Shown here piece by piece: positions 6,528-15,290 of a DNA stretch of 47,601 bases (positions are counted from its first letter, which is position 1; every line of letters begins with the position of its first letter). Below the pieces are notes generated by a model. The model ran no database searches, had not been told where the DNA came from, and saw only the letters and a list, made by a program, of their open reading frames with translations. This DNA comes from Acidimicrobiaceae bacterium. GTDB taxonomy: Bacteria > Actinomycetota > Acidimicrobiia > Acidimicrobiales > RAAP-2. The stretch covers positions 50,535 to 98,135 of the forward strand of contig PKXJ01000026.1 of assembly GCA_003132305.1 (NCBI GenBank), read 5' to 3'. Both the position numbers and the translations under genes were made by a program.

Positions 6528-7553
6528 TCAGTTGACGCTCAACGCCTCCAGCAGTGGCGTCAGCCGCCCGGGGAGTCCGGCCACGTTGAAGTGCGCGCGG
6601 GCGATCGCGGCGTTGTGTTCGAAGAGCTCGTCGTCGGGATTCTTAAGAAAAGTTTTAATCGCGTCAATGTCCATCAGGTCGAAAAAGTGAAAACCGAATG
6701 ACTCGATCTCTCGTAAAACCGGGTAGGGATAGACGGCGAGCGGGCGTCGATGCGTCACCGACTCGAGTACCGGATTGCCGAACCCTTCCCAGGTCGAGGG
6801 CATCACCACGACGTCCGAGGCCGCGTAGGCGTCGTGCACGTCGAACCCCACGGGCAGGCTCTCGAGAACTCGAACGTTGGCCTTGGTCGCGAGGGCTTCG
6901 AGCGTGGGACCGTATCCGTCTTCGGCCGGTCCGAGCAACCAAAGCACGGCGTCAAGCGCCTCGGCGAACGCGAACGCACCCTCGACGTTCTTTCGAGGGA
7001 TTGCGCGCGTGGGCATGAGGGCGAGACGCTCGCTGTTCAGGCCCAGCACGTGGCGCGTGGTGTCGCGACGACCCACCGGGGGATCACAGTCGAAGGAGTT
7101 TCGAATGGTGACGGCGCGAACGCCACGTTCTTCTAGTTCGCGTCGAGAGAGGTCGTTGATCGTGACGTGACGCCACCGGGCTTCATCGCGGGGGGCTTCT
7201 TCGCTTCGCCACCGCTCGCGTTGCCAGGGAAGGTCGTGATGGCGAAAGAGCGCTCGGTGCTCGTCGAGTGCTTGGTAGAGCACGTCGCGCGCCGCCACGT
7301 TGAGTGGAAGTGAGACGAAGTTCTCAACGACGACGAGCTCGGCGTCGTTGATGATTCGCGACACGCCCTCGAGTGAGGGTGCCGTCGTCGCTCGAATGGC
7401 GAGTTCGGGCATAACCACGTCGGCCTTACCTTCTCCGGCGAGCGTCGTGACGTGATGTCCGAGTTGATGGAAGGCCTCGATCCACTTCGCGGCTTCAATA
7501 CTCACGCCATCGGTGCCGCCCAGTCGAAAACTCACGACGACGAGATGGGCCAC
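6528..7553 (-). CDS. Glycosyltransferase, GT-B fold (GT4-like)
   Basis: The 341-residue protein has a Rossmann-like N-terminal half, with the VSFRLGGTDGVSIEAAKWIE opening typical of GT4 donor/acceptor enzymes. The C-terminal nucleotide-sugar domain carries PSTWEGFGNPVLESV, the EX7E motif that binds the donor sugar phosphate. It should transfer a hexose from a nucleotide sugar to a lipid or polysaccharide acceptor at the cytoplasmic face of the membrane. The start is GTG 7553. It is divergent from gmd, whose product GDP-4-keto-6-deoxymannose feeds deoxyhexose synthesis, so the pair may contribute to surface glycan assembly; that is inference. Confidence 0.85.
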   Translation of the reverse strand: MAHLVVVSFRLGGTDGVSIEAAKWIEAFHQLGHHVTTLAGEGKADVVMPELAIRATTAPSLEGVSRIINDAELVVVENFVSLPLNVAARDVLYQALDEHRALFRHHDLPWQRERWRSEEAPRDEARWRHVTINDLSRRELEERGVRAVTIRNSFDCDPPVGRRDTTRHVLGLNSERLALMPTRAIPRKNVEGAFAFAEALDAVLWLLGPAEDGYGPTLEALATKANVRVLESLPVGFDVHDAYAASDVVVMPSTWEGFGNPVLESVTHRRPLAVYPYPVLREIESFGFHFFDLMDIDAIKTFLKNPDDELFEHNAAIARAHFNVAGLPGRLTPLLEALSVN

Positions 7554-7566
7554 GCGCCAAGACTAG

Positions 7567-8613
<1,047 letters not shown>

Positions 8614-8622
8614 CCCAATTTG

Positions 8623-9279
8623 ATGAGTGGACCTTCGCCGGTGGTCGCTCTTAGTGACGCGGTCGTACTGGTCGGCGGATTTCCCCTCTTAAGTGGAGTA
8701 AACCTCGAGCTTTCGGTTACTTCGCTCAACGTCGTCACCGGCGCCAACGGTGCTGGCAAGACCAGCCTCCTTCGCCTCCTGGGTGGACTCGTGACGCTCA
8801 CGAGCGGCACCGGCGTCGTCTGCGGCGTGGATCTAAGGAGCGGCGACCTACGAGAGCTTCGTCGACGGGTCGGTTGGCTTGGTCACGAGGGCTCGTTCTA
8901 CGACGATCTCAGCGCGAGCGAGAACCTCACCTTCGCCGCGAAGGCACTCGCACGTCCGACCAGTGAGATTGCCGGAGTCCTCGATCGCGTGGAACTCTCG
9001 AGTCGAGCGACGACGCCGGCGAAACAGTTGAGTGCCGGCCAGCGGCGCCGACTCGGCCTCGCGTGGTTGTTGCTCCGAAGGTCCGAGCTGTGGTTGCTCG
9101 ATGAGCCCTACGCCTCACTCGACGACGAGGGACGAACGTTCTTCGACCAACTCGTGGGTGACGTCGTCAAGAGTGGCGCCACGGTCGTCGTGAGTGCGCA
9201 CGATCCTCTTCGTTCGAGTGCGCTGGCGCCGCGCACGATCACCTTGGCGGGCGGTCTGGTCGTCGGGGACCACCTGTGA
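8623..9279 (+). CDS. ccmA: Heme exporter ATP-binding protein CcmA
   Basis: The 218-residue ABC ATPase has Walker A GANGAGKTS, signature LSAGQRRRLGLA, Walker B LWLLDEPYASLD and the switch His in VVSAHD. The short length and position directly before ccmB, ccmC and ccmD identify it as CcmA. CcmA powers the CcmABCD complex that releases holo-CcmE for cytochrome c maturation at the membrane. ATG 8623 is preferred over the TTG just before it. The stop overlaps the GTG start of ccmB, the first of a chain of overlaps through the operon. Confidence 0.92.
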   Translation: MSGPSPVVALSDAVVLVGGFPLLSGVNLELSVTSLNVVTGANGAGKTSLLRLLGGLVTLTSGTGVVCGVDLRSGDLRELRRRVGWLGHEGSFYDDLSASENLTFAAKALARPTSEIAGVLDRVELSSRATTPAKQLSAGQRRRLGLAWLLLRRSELWLLDEPYASLDDEGRTFFDQLVGDVVKSGATVVVSAHDPLRSSALAPRTITLAGGLVVGDHL

Positions 9280-9935
9280 TTCGTGTCGCGTGGCTGGTCG
9301 CCGCGAAGGACCTGCGCATTGAACGCAGAAGTCGCGTACTGCTCTGGCAAGTGCTGCCCTTTGGCGTCATGGCGCTCTTACTGAGCGGTCTCGCGCTCGG
9401 CGCGGCGCACGCCGGTCACTCGAATGCGGCGCCGGGGCTGTACTACCTGGTGATGGTGCTCGTGGCGCTGCTCATGATCAACCGCAGTCAAGTCATCGAG
9501 GGTTCGCCCGGGACTCGAGCGTCGGTGGCGACTTTAGGGCTCGACCCCGCGGGCGTCTTCTTGGGTAAGGCGCTCGCGCTGGCCGTGGAGCTCTGGCTCA
9601 CGGGCGTCGTGCTGTTGGCCGGCGCGGTACTGGTCCTGCACACGGCGCTCGGCGGGACGTTGTCGGCCCTACCCAGTGTCGTCGTCACGCTCGGCGCGCT
9701 CGCGGCCGCGGGCACGCTCTACGGCGCTCTCAGTGGCGGGGGACAGGGCCCGGCGACTCTACTGCCCGTCCTGTCGTTGCCGGCCTTCGCTCCGTTGCTC
9801 ATCGCCGGAGAGCGTTCTTTCAGCGCGGCACTGTACGGTGGCGCGCTCTTACAGTGGTGGGTAATTTCCCTCGTCGCTCTGGTCGCCTACCTAGCTATAG
9901 GCATTCTGCTTTACGGTGTTCTAGAGGAATCATGA
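9276..9935 (+). CDS. ccmB: Heme exporter membrane protein CcmB
   Basis: The 219-residue membrane protein has about six transmembrane segments and a conserved N-terminal KDLRIERRSR cytoplasmic segment. This is followed by the typical LLWQVLPFGVMALLL helix, and by ERSFSAALYG before the last helix. These match CcmB, the permease partner of CcmA. The GTG start lies within the ccmA stop region (a four-base overlap), and its own stop overlaps the ATG of ccmC. Translational coupling is therefore likely through the whole set. Confidence 0.9.
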   Translation: MIRVAWLVAAKDLRIERRSRVLLWQVLPFGVMALLLSGLALGAAHAGHSNAAPGLYYLVMVLVALLMINRSQVIEGSPGTRASVATLGLDPAGVFLGKALALAVELWLTGVVLLAGAVLVLHTALGGTLSALPSVVVTLGALAAAGTLYGALSGGGQGPATLLPVLSLPAFAPLLIAGERSFSAALYGGALLQWWVISLVALVAYLAIGILLYGVLEES

Positions 9936-10654
9936 TAAAGCAGCTCTCCCAACGACTACTCGGACCGGTCACGCTTCTTTTGCTAGCGCTCACCTTCTGG
10001 CTCGGTCTCTGGGTGACGCCACCCGACAAGGTTCAAGGCAATCTCGCGCGACTGCTCTACCTGCACCCGGCCGTGGCGTGGGTCGCGCTCTACGTCTCCT
10101 TTGGTACGGCGACCATCGCGAGTGCGCTCTATCTCTGGAAGCGCTCAAGGTCCCTCGTGATGGACCGCGTCGCGCACTGCGCCATGGAAGTGAGCACGGT
10201 CTTTATTCTCTTGACGCTCATCACGGGATCCATCTGGGGACGTCCGACGTGGGGCGTGTGGTGGGCGTGGGACGCGCGACTCACCTCCACGGCGATCCTC
10301 GGCGTCTTCACGGTGGCGTACCTCGCGCTTCGACGCGCGAATGACGACGCGGAGTTACGGGCACGTCGTAGCGCCGTCTTTGCGATCATCGCCGCGATCA
10401 ACGTACCGATCGTGCACTTCTCGGTTGATTGGTGGAAGACGCTGCACCAAGGCGCGACGGTCTTCACGCAGGACGGGAATCTACTCGTGCACGGCATCAT
10501 GCTCTGGACCCTGTTCATCAGTCTCGTCGCCTTCACGCTGCTCTTCTTCTGGCTACTGCGCGCGCGCTATCGGCTGGACGTGCTGCGCGGCGAGCGTGAC
10601 CAAGCATCACTCGAGGAGGCGCTGGTGCAGCGTCGTCGTGAGGGCGTTCACTGA
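9932..10654 (+). CDS. ccmC: Heme-handling membrane protein CcmC
   Basis: The 240-residue, six-helix protein carries the tryptophan-rich WWD motif TWGVWWAWDARLTS in an extracytoplasmic loop. Conserved histidines flank it in LYLHPAVAW and NVPIVHFSVDWWKTLHQ. CcmC binds heme at the outer face and attaches it to CcmE. It is a shorter member of the CcmC/CcmF/CcsA heme-handling superfamily; the size and its place between ccmB and ccmD settle the identity. ATG 9932 overlaps the ccmB stop by four bases. Confidence 0.93.
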   Translation: MIKQLSQRLLGPVTLLLLALTFWLGLWVTPPDKVQGNLARLLYLHPAVAWVALYVSFGTATIASALYLWKRSRSLVMDRVAHCAMEVSTVFILLTLITGSIWGRPTWGVWWAWDARLTSTAILGVFTVAYLALRRANDDAELRARRSAVFAIIAAINVPIVHFSVDWWKTLHQGATVFTQDGNLLVHGIMLWTLFISLVAFTLLFFWLLRARYRLDVLRGERDQASLEEALVQRRREGVH

Positions 10655-10749
10655 TGGGGTACGTCGTGGCGGGCTACGCCTTCGCCTTTGGGGGATTAGC
10701 GCTCTACGCGCTGTCAATCTGGTGGCGAGGACGTCGTGCCGAGCGCTGA
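10654..10749 (+). CDS. ccmD: CcmD, very small heme exporter subunit
   Basis: This tiny gene encodes 31 residues: MGYVVAGYAFAFGGLALYAL, then SIWWRGRRAER. The pattern of one transmembrane helix beginning with an aromatic-rich YVVAGYAF segment and ending in a basic cytoplasmic tail is that of CcmD. CcmD holds CcmABC and CcmE together. The ATG starts on the last base of the ccmC stop codon, and the 3' end overlaps the GTG of ccmE by 14 bases. The location between ccmC and ccmE is canonical. It is easily missed in automatic annotation because of its size. Confidence 0.85.
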   Translation: MGYVVAGYAFAFGGLALYALSIWWRGRRAER

Positions 10750-11218
10750 CGCCACTTTCGATCTCACTCCCGTCGCCGCGCCGCCTTCGAAACGCCGAGG
10801 ACGTCGGCGCACGATCGGCGTTCTCGTGGTACTCGCTCTCGCGGTGCTGGGGCTACTGAGCCAAGGACTGCTGCACTCGCTCAACTACTTCGAGACGATT
10901 GATCAAGCGATGAACTCGCGCGCCAGGCTCGGCACCGAGACCATTCGCCTCGAGGGCGTCGTGGAACCTCACAGCATCGTTCGCACGTCGAGCGGCGCGT
11001 CGTTTTGGATGAGCGGCGGAGGCAAAGAGGTCCTCGTTCACGCGCACGGCTCGCCGCCCCAACTCTTTCAGGCCAACATCCCCGTGGTCGTCGTTGGCCA
11101 CTTCACGAGTTCAACGTCGGACAGCTTCTACGGCACGCAGATCTTGGTGAAGCACTCCGCGTCGTACATCGCGGCGCACCCCAAGCGCGTGCAGGCCCCC
11201 AACGGGACGGTTCGATGA
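10736..11218 (+). CDS. ccmE: Periplasmic-type heme chaperone CcmE
   Basis: The 160-residue protein has a cytoplasmic N-terminus, one transmembrane helix (about residues 26-44), and an OB-fold domain. The heme-attachment motif is ILVKHSASY, giving His140 and Tyr144, the classic HxxxY form rather than the CxxxY form found in archaea and some other groups. CcmE forms a covalent bond to heme and passes it to CcmF. The long N-terminal extension (about 25 polar and basic residues) is somewhat unusual. The start is GTG 10736, inside ccmD. Confidence 0.92.
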   Translation: MPSADATFDLTPVAAPPSKRRGRRRTIGVLVVLALAVLGLLSQGLLHSLNYFETIDQAMNSRARLGTETIRLEGVVEPHSIVRTSSGASFWMSGGGKEVLVHAHGSPPQLFQANIPVVVVGHFTSSTSDSFYGTQILVKHSASYIAAHPKRVQAPNGTVR

Positions 11219-13176
11219 TCCTGACGTGGCTCGGCCGGGTCGCACTGTACGTCTGCTTCGTGGGCGCGCTGGGTGGCGTCATCGAGCAGATTGTTGCTCT
11301 TCGTCACCGACGAGCGTCACGCGCCCTCTGGTGGGCGGGGCTGTCCCTCTTGGGCATCGCCGCCGCCGTCGCGGTCATGGAGTTCGCCCTCGTCACCCAC
11401 AACTTCTCGCTCGCCTACGTGGCCGAGAACAACGCCACGTTCACGCCGCTGTTGTACTCCATCACCGGTATGTGGTCCGCCCTCGAGGGTTCGTTGATGT
11501 TGTGGGTCCTCTTACAGGGCGCCGTCACTCTGGGCGTGCTGTACTTCTATCGCCGTGAGAAGGCCGACGAGGTCGTCGCGTGGGCGGCGATGGTTCTCTT
11601 CGCGATTGGCGGGTTCTTCACGCTGCTGATGATGGGTCCGGCCGATCCCTTCATCCACAACGCCGCGCTCGTGCACCAAGGCGCTGGGCCGAACGCCCTG
11701 TTGCAGGACAATCCACTGGTCGCCATCCATCCGCCACTGCTCTATTTAGGGTTCGTGGGATTTAGTGTCCCCTTCGCCTTCGCGATCGCCATGCTCATCA
11801 CCGGTCGCGTGCAAGAACGTTGGCCCTTCGAGCAGCGTCGCTGGACGGTCCTCGCCTGGGGGTCGTTATCGGTCGGTATCGTGCTCGGCGCGTGGTGGAG
11901 CTACCAGGTGCTCGGTTGGGGCGGCTTTTGGGGTTGGGACCCGGTGGAGAACGCCGCCCTCTTACCGTGGTTGACGGCGACGGCCTACATTCACTCGGTA
12001 ATCGTCCAAGACCGGCGAGGACTCTTTCGGGTATGGAACCTCTCGTTGGCCGTCGCCACGTTCGCGCTGACGATTCTCGGCACGTTCTTCACTCGCTCGG
12101 GCGTTCTCGTGAGTGTGCACGCCTTCTCCTCAAGCACGCTCGGACCACTACTGATCGGCTTCTTCTTCGTCATCGTCCTGGTGGGCGCGGGACTTCTCGC
12201 GTGGCGAGGTGACCGACTACGAGCGCCCCTCGGGGTTGAGCATCCGCTCTCTCGTGAGGGACTCTTCGTCGCGAACAATATTCTCTTCGTGGGCTTCGCG
12301 ATTGTGGTCCTACTGGGCACGGTTTTTCCACTGCTCTACCAAGCGATCAACAGCACCCAGGTGACCGTCGGCACGCCGTACTTCGCCTCGGTCGCGGCCC
12401 CCGTCGCCGTCGTGTTGTTGCTACTCATGTCAGTAGCGCCCCTCGTCAGTTGGCGAAGCGCCGACGCGATGGTTCTCTGGGGACGAATGCGCGTCAGCGC
12501 GTGGGCCGGCGTAATCGCCGTCGTTATTCTTCTTGCGCTCGACGTTCGGCGCCCCGCGGAAGTCGCGGCGGTCTTTCTCTCGGTGCTCGCGGCGGGCGCC
12601 GCGCTGCGCACGTTACGCGGCGCGCTGGTCGCCGCGATTCGCCGGGGCTCGTGGCGCAGCGTGCTGCGCGCTCCAGCGACCGGCGGCATGATCGTGCATC
12701 TGGGCGTGGTGATCTTGGCGCTCGGTATCGTGACCTCCACGACGTACGTGACGCGCGCCGAAGTGATACTCGCCACTGGGCAGAGCACCGTCGTCGACGG
12801 TCAACTCGTTCTCTTCTCAGGATTTCACGGCGTGAAAGACGCCCTCAAGTCCGCGACGCAACTCAAGGTCACCGTGGACGGACATCAGCTCCGACCAGCG
12901 GTAACGACCTACCACGGCCGGGGCGGCACGACGGTGGGTACGCCGGCCATTGACTCGAACTTCGCGCGCGACGTCTACGTAACGTTCGACGCGATCGGAG
13001 GAAACGGCTCGACGTCGGGCGCGCAGGTGCAGAACAATCTGCCGTCCGGTTCGGTAGTGCTGGGCGTCACGGTCGAGCCACTACTGGCGTGGCTCTGGTT
13101 GGGCGGACTGACGATCGGACTGGGCAGTGCGCTGTCGTTCTTTCGCCGGCGCTACGGCGACGAGGCGACGTCGTGA
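11215..13176 (+). CDS. ccmF: Cytochrome c heme lyase subunit CcmF
   Basis: The 653-residue polytopic protein has the WWD domain GWGGFWGWDPVENAALLPWL and conserved histidines in AIHPPLLYLG and FSVP-flanking helices. A large outer loop lies near the C-terminus before the last helix (PLLAWLWLGGLTIGLGS). CcmF receives heme from CcmE and joins it to the CxxCH motif of apocytochrome c together with CcmH/CcmI. Length and domain order match the family. ATG 11215 overlaps the ccmE stop. Longer upstream in-frame codons lie inside ccmE and are rejected. Confidence 0.94.
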   Translation: MILTWLGRVALYVCFVGALGGVIEQIVALRHRRASRALWWAGLSLLGIAAAVAVMEFALVTHNFSLAYVAENNATFTPLLYSITGMWSALEGSLMLWVLLQGAVTLGVLYFYRREKADEVVAWAAMVLFAIGGFFTLLMMGPADPFIHNAALVHQGAGPNALLQDNPLVAIHPPLLYLGFVGFSVPFAFAIAMLITGRVQERWPFEQRRWTVLAWGSLSVGIVLGAWWSYQVLGWGGFWGWDPVENAALLPWLTATAYIHSVIVQDRRGLFRVWNLSLAVATFALTILGTFFTRSGVLVSVHAFSSSTLGPLLIGFFFVIVLVGAGLLAWRGDRLRAPLGVEHPLSREGLFVANNILFVGFAIVVLLGTVFPLLYQAINSTQVTVGTPYFASVAAPVAVVLLLLMSVAPLVSWRSADAMVLWGRMRVSAWAGVIAVVILLALDVRRPAEVAAVFLSVLAAGAALRTLRGALVAAIRRGSWRSVLRAPATGGMIVHLGVVILALGIVTSTTYVTRAEVILATGQSTVVDGQLVLFSGFHGVKDALKSATQLKVTVDGHQLRPAVTTYHGRGGTTVGTPAIDSNFARDVYVTFDAIGGNGSTSGAQVQNNLPSGSVVLGVTVEPLLAWLWLGGLTIGLGSALSFFRRRYGDEATS

Positions 13177-13706
13177 AACGAACCGTCATGGCGAGTTCGC
13201 TCGCGGCGATCGTCGTCGTCGTGGCCCTGTCACTCTTCTTGGCGACTCGTAACCCCATCGTGAACGCCACCAATACCCAGAGTCCGCTGCTCGGCAAGTT
13301 CGCGCCGGCACTCTCGGGTCAACGACTCGGCGGCGGCGGCACGCTCAACATCAAAGACGACCTCGGCAAGGTCGTCGTCGTGAACTTCTGGGCGTCGTGG
13401 TGTGGGCCCTGCCACGTCGAGGAGCCCAACCTCTCGACGTTTGCCTGGCAGGAGAGAAACAGGGGCGTCGTCTTGGTGGGCGTCGTCTTTGACGACACGG
13501 TGAGTGCCGCGACGGCCTTCGCCGCCCACTACGGATCGCTCTATCCCTCGGTGATCGATCCGGGCGGCGAGATCACAAATCGCTACGGCGTCACGGCGCC
13601 GCCGACGACGTTCATCATCAACGCGAAGGGCGTCGTCGCGGCGACGCTGATCGGGCCCGTGAGCACGCGCCAGCTCGAAGAGGCCGTCGCCAAGGTCAAG
13701 GCGTGA
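13173..13706 (+). CDS. ccmG: Membrane-anchored thioredoxin-like protein CcmG/ResA
   Basis: The 177-residue protein has an N-terminal signal anchor (SSLAAIVVVVALSLFLA) and a thioredoxin fold. The redox motif is NFWASWCGPCHVEEPN, and the cis-proline region is GVTAPPTTFIINAKG. In System I it keeps the cysteines of apocytochrome c or CcmH reduced on the outside of the membrane. The GTG start overlaps the ccmF stop, and the gene ends in a four-base overlap with ccmH. The family includes ResA and TlpA; operon position favours CcmG. Confidence 0.88.
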   Translation: MKRTVMASSLAAIVVVVALSLFLATRNPIVNATNTQSPLLGKFAPALSGQRLGGGGTLNIKDDLGKVVVVNFWASWCGPCHVEEPNLSTFAWQERNRGVVLVGVVFDDTVSAATAFAAHYGSLYPSVIDPGGEITNRYGVTAPPTTFIINAKGVVAATLIGPVSTRQLEEAVAKVKA

Positions 13707-14086
13707 AGATTCTTCGCTCCTTCGCTCTCTGGTGCGTGGCGTTCCTCGCGGTCGTAGCATTCGCGGTGGTGCTGAACCCACACGGATCCAATGAGAGTGC
13801 TCGGATTGCCCATTTGGAGACGCTCGTGCGTTGTCCGTCGTGTGACGACCTCTCGGTAGCGGTGAGTAACGCCACGTCCGCGATCGCCGTGCGCCACGAG
13901 ATCGCGTCGAAGGTCCACGAGGGGCAGTCCGACAACAAGATTTTGACTTCGCTGGAGTCGGCCTACGGCACGTCGATCTTGTTGAGTCCGCCCACGTCGG
14001 GTCTCGGCGTCTTGCTCTGGGTCGTGCCGTTACTCGGCCTGCTCCTGCTCATCGCCAGCGCGATTCGACTGACGAGGCGACGTTGA
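13703..14086 (+). CDS. ccmH: Cytochrome c maturation protein CcmH (CycL-like)
   Basis: The 127-residue protein has an N-terminal transmembrane helix, the redox motif LVRCPSCDDLSVAVS (the CPxC form of the family LRCxxCQ motif), and a C-terminal helix pair LLWVVPLLGLLLLIASAI. Between them is the three-helix bundle typical of CcmH. It works with CcmG to present reduced apocytochrome to CcmF. The usual Gln after the second Cys is replaced by Asp-Asp. The start is GTG 13703 in the ccmG stop, and the stop overlaps the TTG of the next gene. Confidence 0.88.
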   Translation: MKILRSFALWCVAFLAVVAFAVVLNPHGSNESARIAHLETLVRCPSCDDLSVAVSNATSAIAVRHEIASKVHEGQSDNKILTSLESAYGTSILLSPPTSGLGVLLWVVPLLGLLLLIASAIRLTRRR

Positions 14087-14811
14087 ACCGCAGCGAGCAA
14101 CAGATCCGTGACGAGATCACGCTGCGCGAGGCCTCACTCGCCGACGCTCGTCGAGAACTCGCCGCGGGCGAGTTGACCAAAATCCAGGCCGCGACGATTG
14201 AGGCCCGCGAGGAGATCGCCCTTCGCCGCGCCCACGAGGAACTGAGTGAAATGACCGACGGCAACCCTCGGCGTCGCCCCGCTCGACGACGTCGCCGTTC
14301 GCTCCTCCTCATTGGACTCGCGTGTTTCTTCGTGGCCGTCGTCGTCGTACTCTGGTCCTCGCTCTTGCTGCGCCAGCCCGGCAACTCGGTCACCGGCAAC
14401 GTCTCACTCGGACGGGCCCAACAGGTCACCCAACTACTCAGTGAAGCCGAAGCGGACGTCGCCAACGGCAACGTCGCTGCCGCGCTCAGCGCTTACCAGG
14501 ACGTGTTGACGTTAAGTCCTAAGAACGTACCGGCGTTAACCGAGACGGGATGGCTGGACTTCTCCGCGGGTAGTTCGGCCACGAACCCCGCGCTCGTGAC
14601 CCTCGGTATCAAGGACCTGCGAAAGGCCATTACCTACGCGCCGCGCAACCCCGCACCGCGTCTCTACTACGCCATCGTCGCCGACTCGACGCCCGGCAAC
14701 GCCGCCCTCGCCAAGAGTGAGTTCAAGGTCTTTCTCGCGCTCAAGCCTTCGCAAGGTCAGCTCGTCATCGCGCGCCCGTTCTTGAAGCAGTTAGGACTCG
14801 TGGTCCCCTAG
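14083..14811 (+). CDS. TPR-containing cytochrome c biogenesis protein (CcmI/NrfG-like)
   Basis: The 242-residue protein has a cytoplasmic coiled-coil-like N-terminus (residues 1-65, rich in Glu, Arg and Ala) with a basic stretch RRRPARRRRRS. A transmembrane helix (LLLIGLACFFVAVVVVLWSS) follows, then an outer domain with two or three tetratricopeptide-like repeats (LLSEAEADVANGNVAAALSA is the first). This topology matches CcmI, which binds apocytochrome c for the lyase. The start is TTG 14083, overlapping ccmH. It closes the operon. I leave the symbol empty because sequence divergence in this family is large. Confidence 0.75.
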   Translation: MNRSEQQIRDEITLREASLADARRELAAGELTKIQAATIEAREEIALRRAHEELSEMTDGNPRRRPARRRRRSLLLIGLACFFVAVVVVLWSSLLLRQPGNSVTGNVSLGRAQQVTQLLSEAEADVANGNVAAALSAYQDVLTLSPKNVPALTETGWLDFSAGSSATNPALVTLGIKDLRKAITYAPRNPAPRLYYAIVADSTPGNAALAKSEFKVFLALKPSQGQLVIARPFLKQLGLVVP

Positions 14812-14816
14812 CGCGA

Positions 14817-14845
14817 GCGAACGCCCCGAGATAGCGCGCGTTCGC
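14817..14845 (+). terminator. Possible terminator hairpin after the ccm operon
   Basis: GCGAACGC (14817-14824) and GCGTTCGC (14838-14845) pair perfectly around a 13-base loop, starting a few bases after the last ccm stop codon. No T-run follows, so termination is only suggested by position. A second small palindrome, CTACGT-CTCGAA-ACGTAG (14871-14888), lies just downstream. Confidence 0.35.
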
Positions 14846-14927
14846 GTCGCTCCGGCTAAAACCACCGGCGCTACGTCTCGAAACGTAGACCGACTGGTCG
14901 ACGGTCCCGGGTGGAGTTGGCGACTCT

Positions 14928-15290
14928 CTAGTGTCCATAGAGCTGATCGGGCGCCAGCGACTCCGGCGGGATGATGAGGGGACCGGTCTCCGAGAGTGCC
15001 ACTATCAGGGATGGGTGCCTTCTCGCGGAGGCGAAGTCGTCGATGACCCCGACGAACAAAACGAAGCCGAGCACCCTCGCACTTGTCAATTAGCCCGAGA
15101 GTGAAATACTTGAGAGCGACGGAGGACTCCCCGGCGATGAACCTGGGTTGAGAGATCCTCGTCGTGGCGACGGCGCGCGACTCAGTCCTCAAATCGAGAT
15201 CCACAACTTTGTGTTTCGTGGCGTCGGTGTACCCTCTCTTGAGCGTGGGGGTGGCACGTTCGTCCTCACCATCAAAGTGGGAGAGTGGTG
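14928..15290 (-). pseudogene. Possible decayed gene with a frameshift, function unknown
   Basis: The minus strand has protein-like composition in two frames that meet near 15070-15090. Upstream, one frame reads LSHFDGEDERATPTLKRGYT, later RISQPRFIAGESSVALKYF. Downstream, another reads VLGFVLFVGVIDDFASARRH, then ALSETGPLIIPPESLAPDQL and a TAG at 14928-14930. Neither frame alone has a convincing start with a ribosome binding site. I read this as one gene broken by a frameshift, or two short fragments. I do not recognise the family. It fills most of the otherwise gene-free 470 bases between the ccm operon and the oxidoreductase. Low certainty. Confidence 0.3.

Noticed and set aside
14846-15284. 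Glycine riboswitch upstream of the GcvT-fusion gene
   Set aside because: The conserved glycine aptamer cores were not found. The region instead shows protein-like minus-strand frames.
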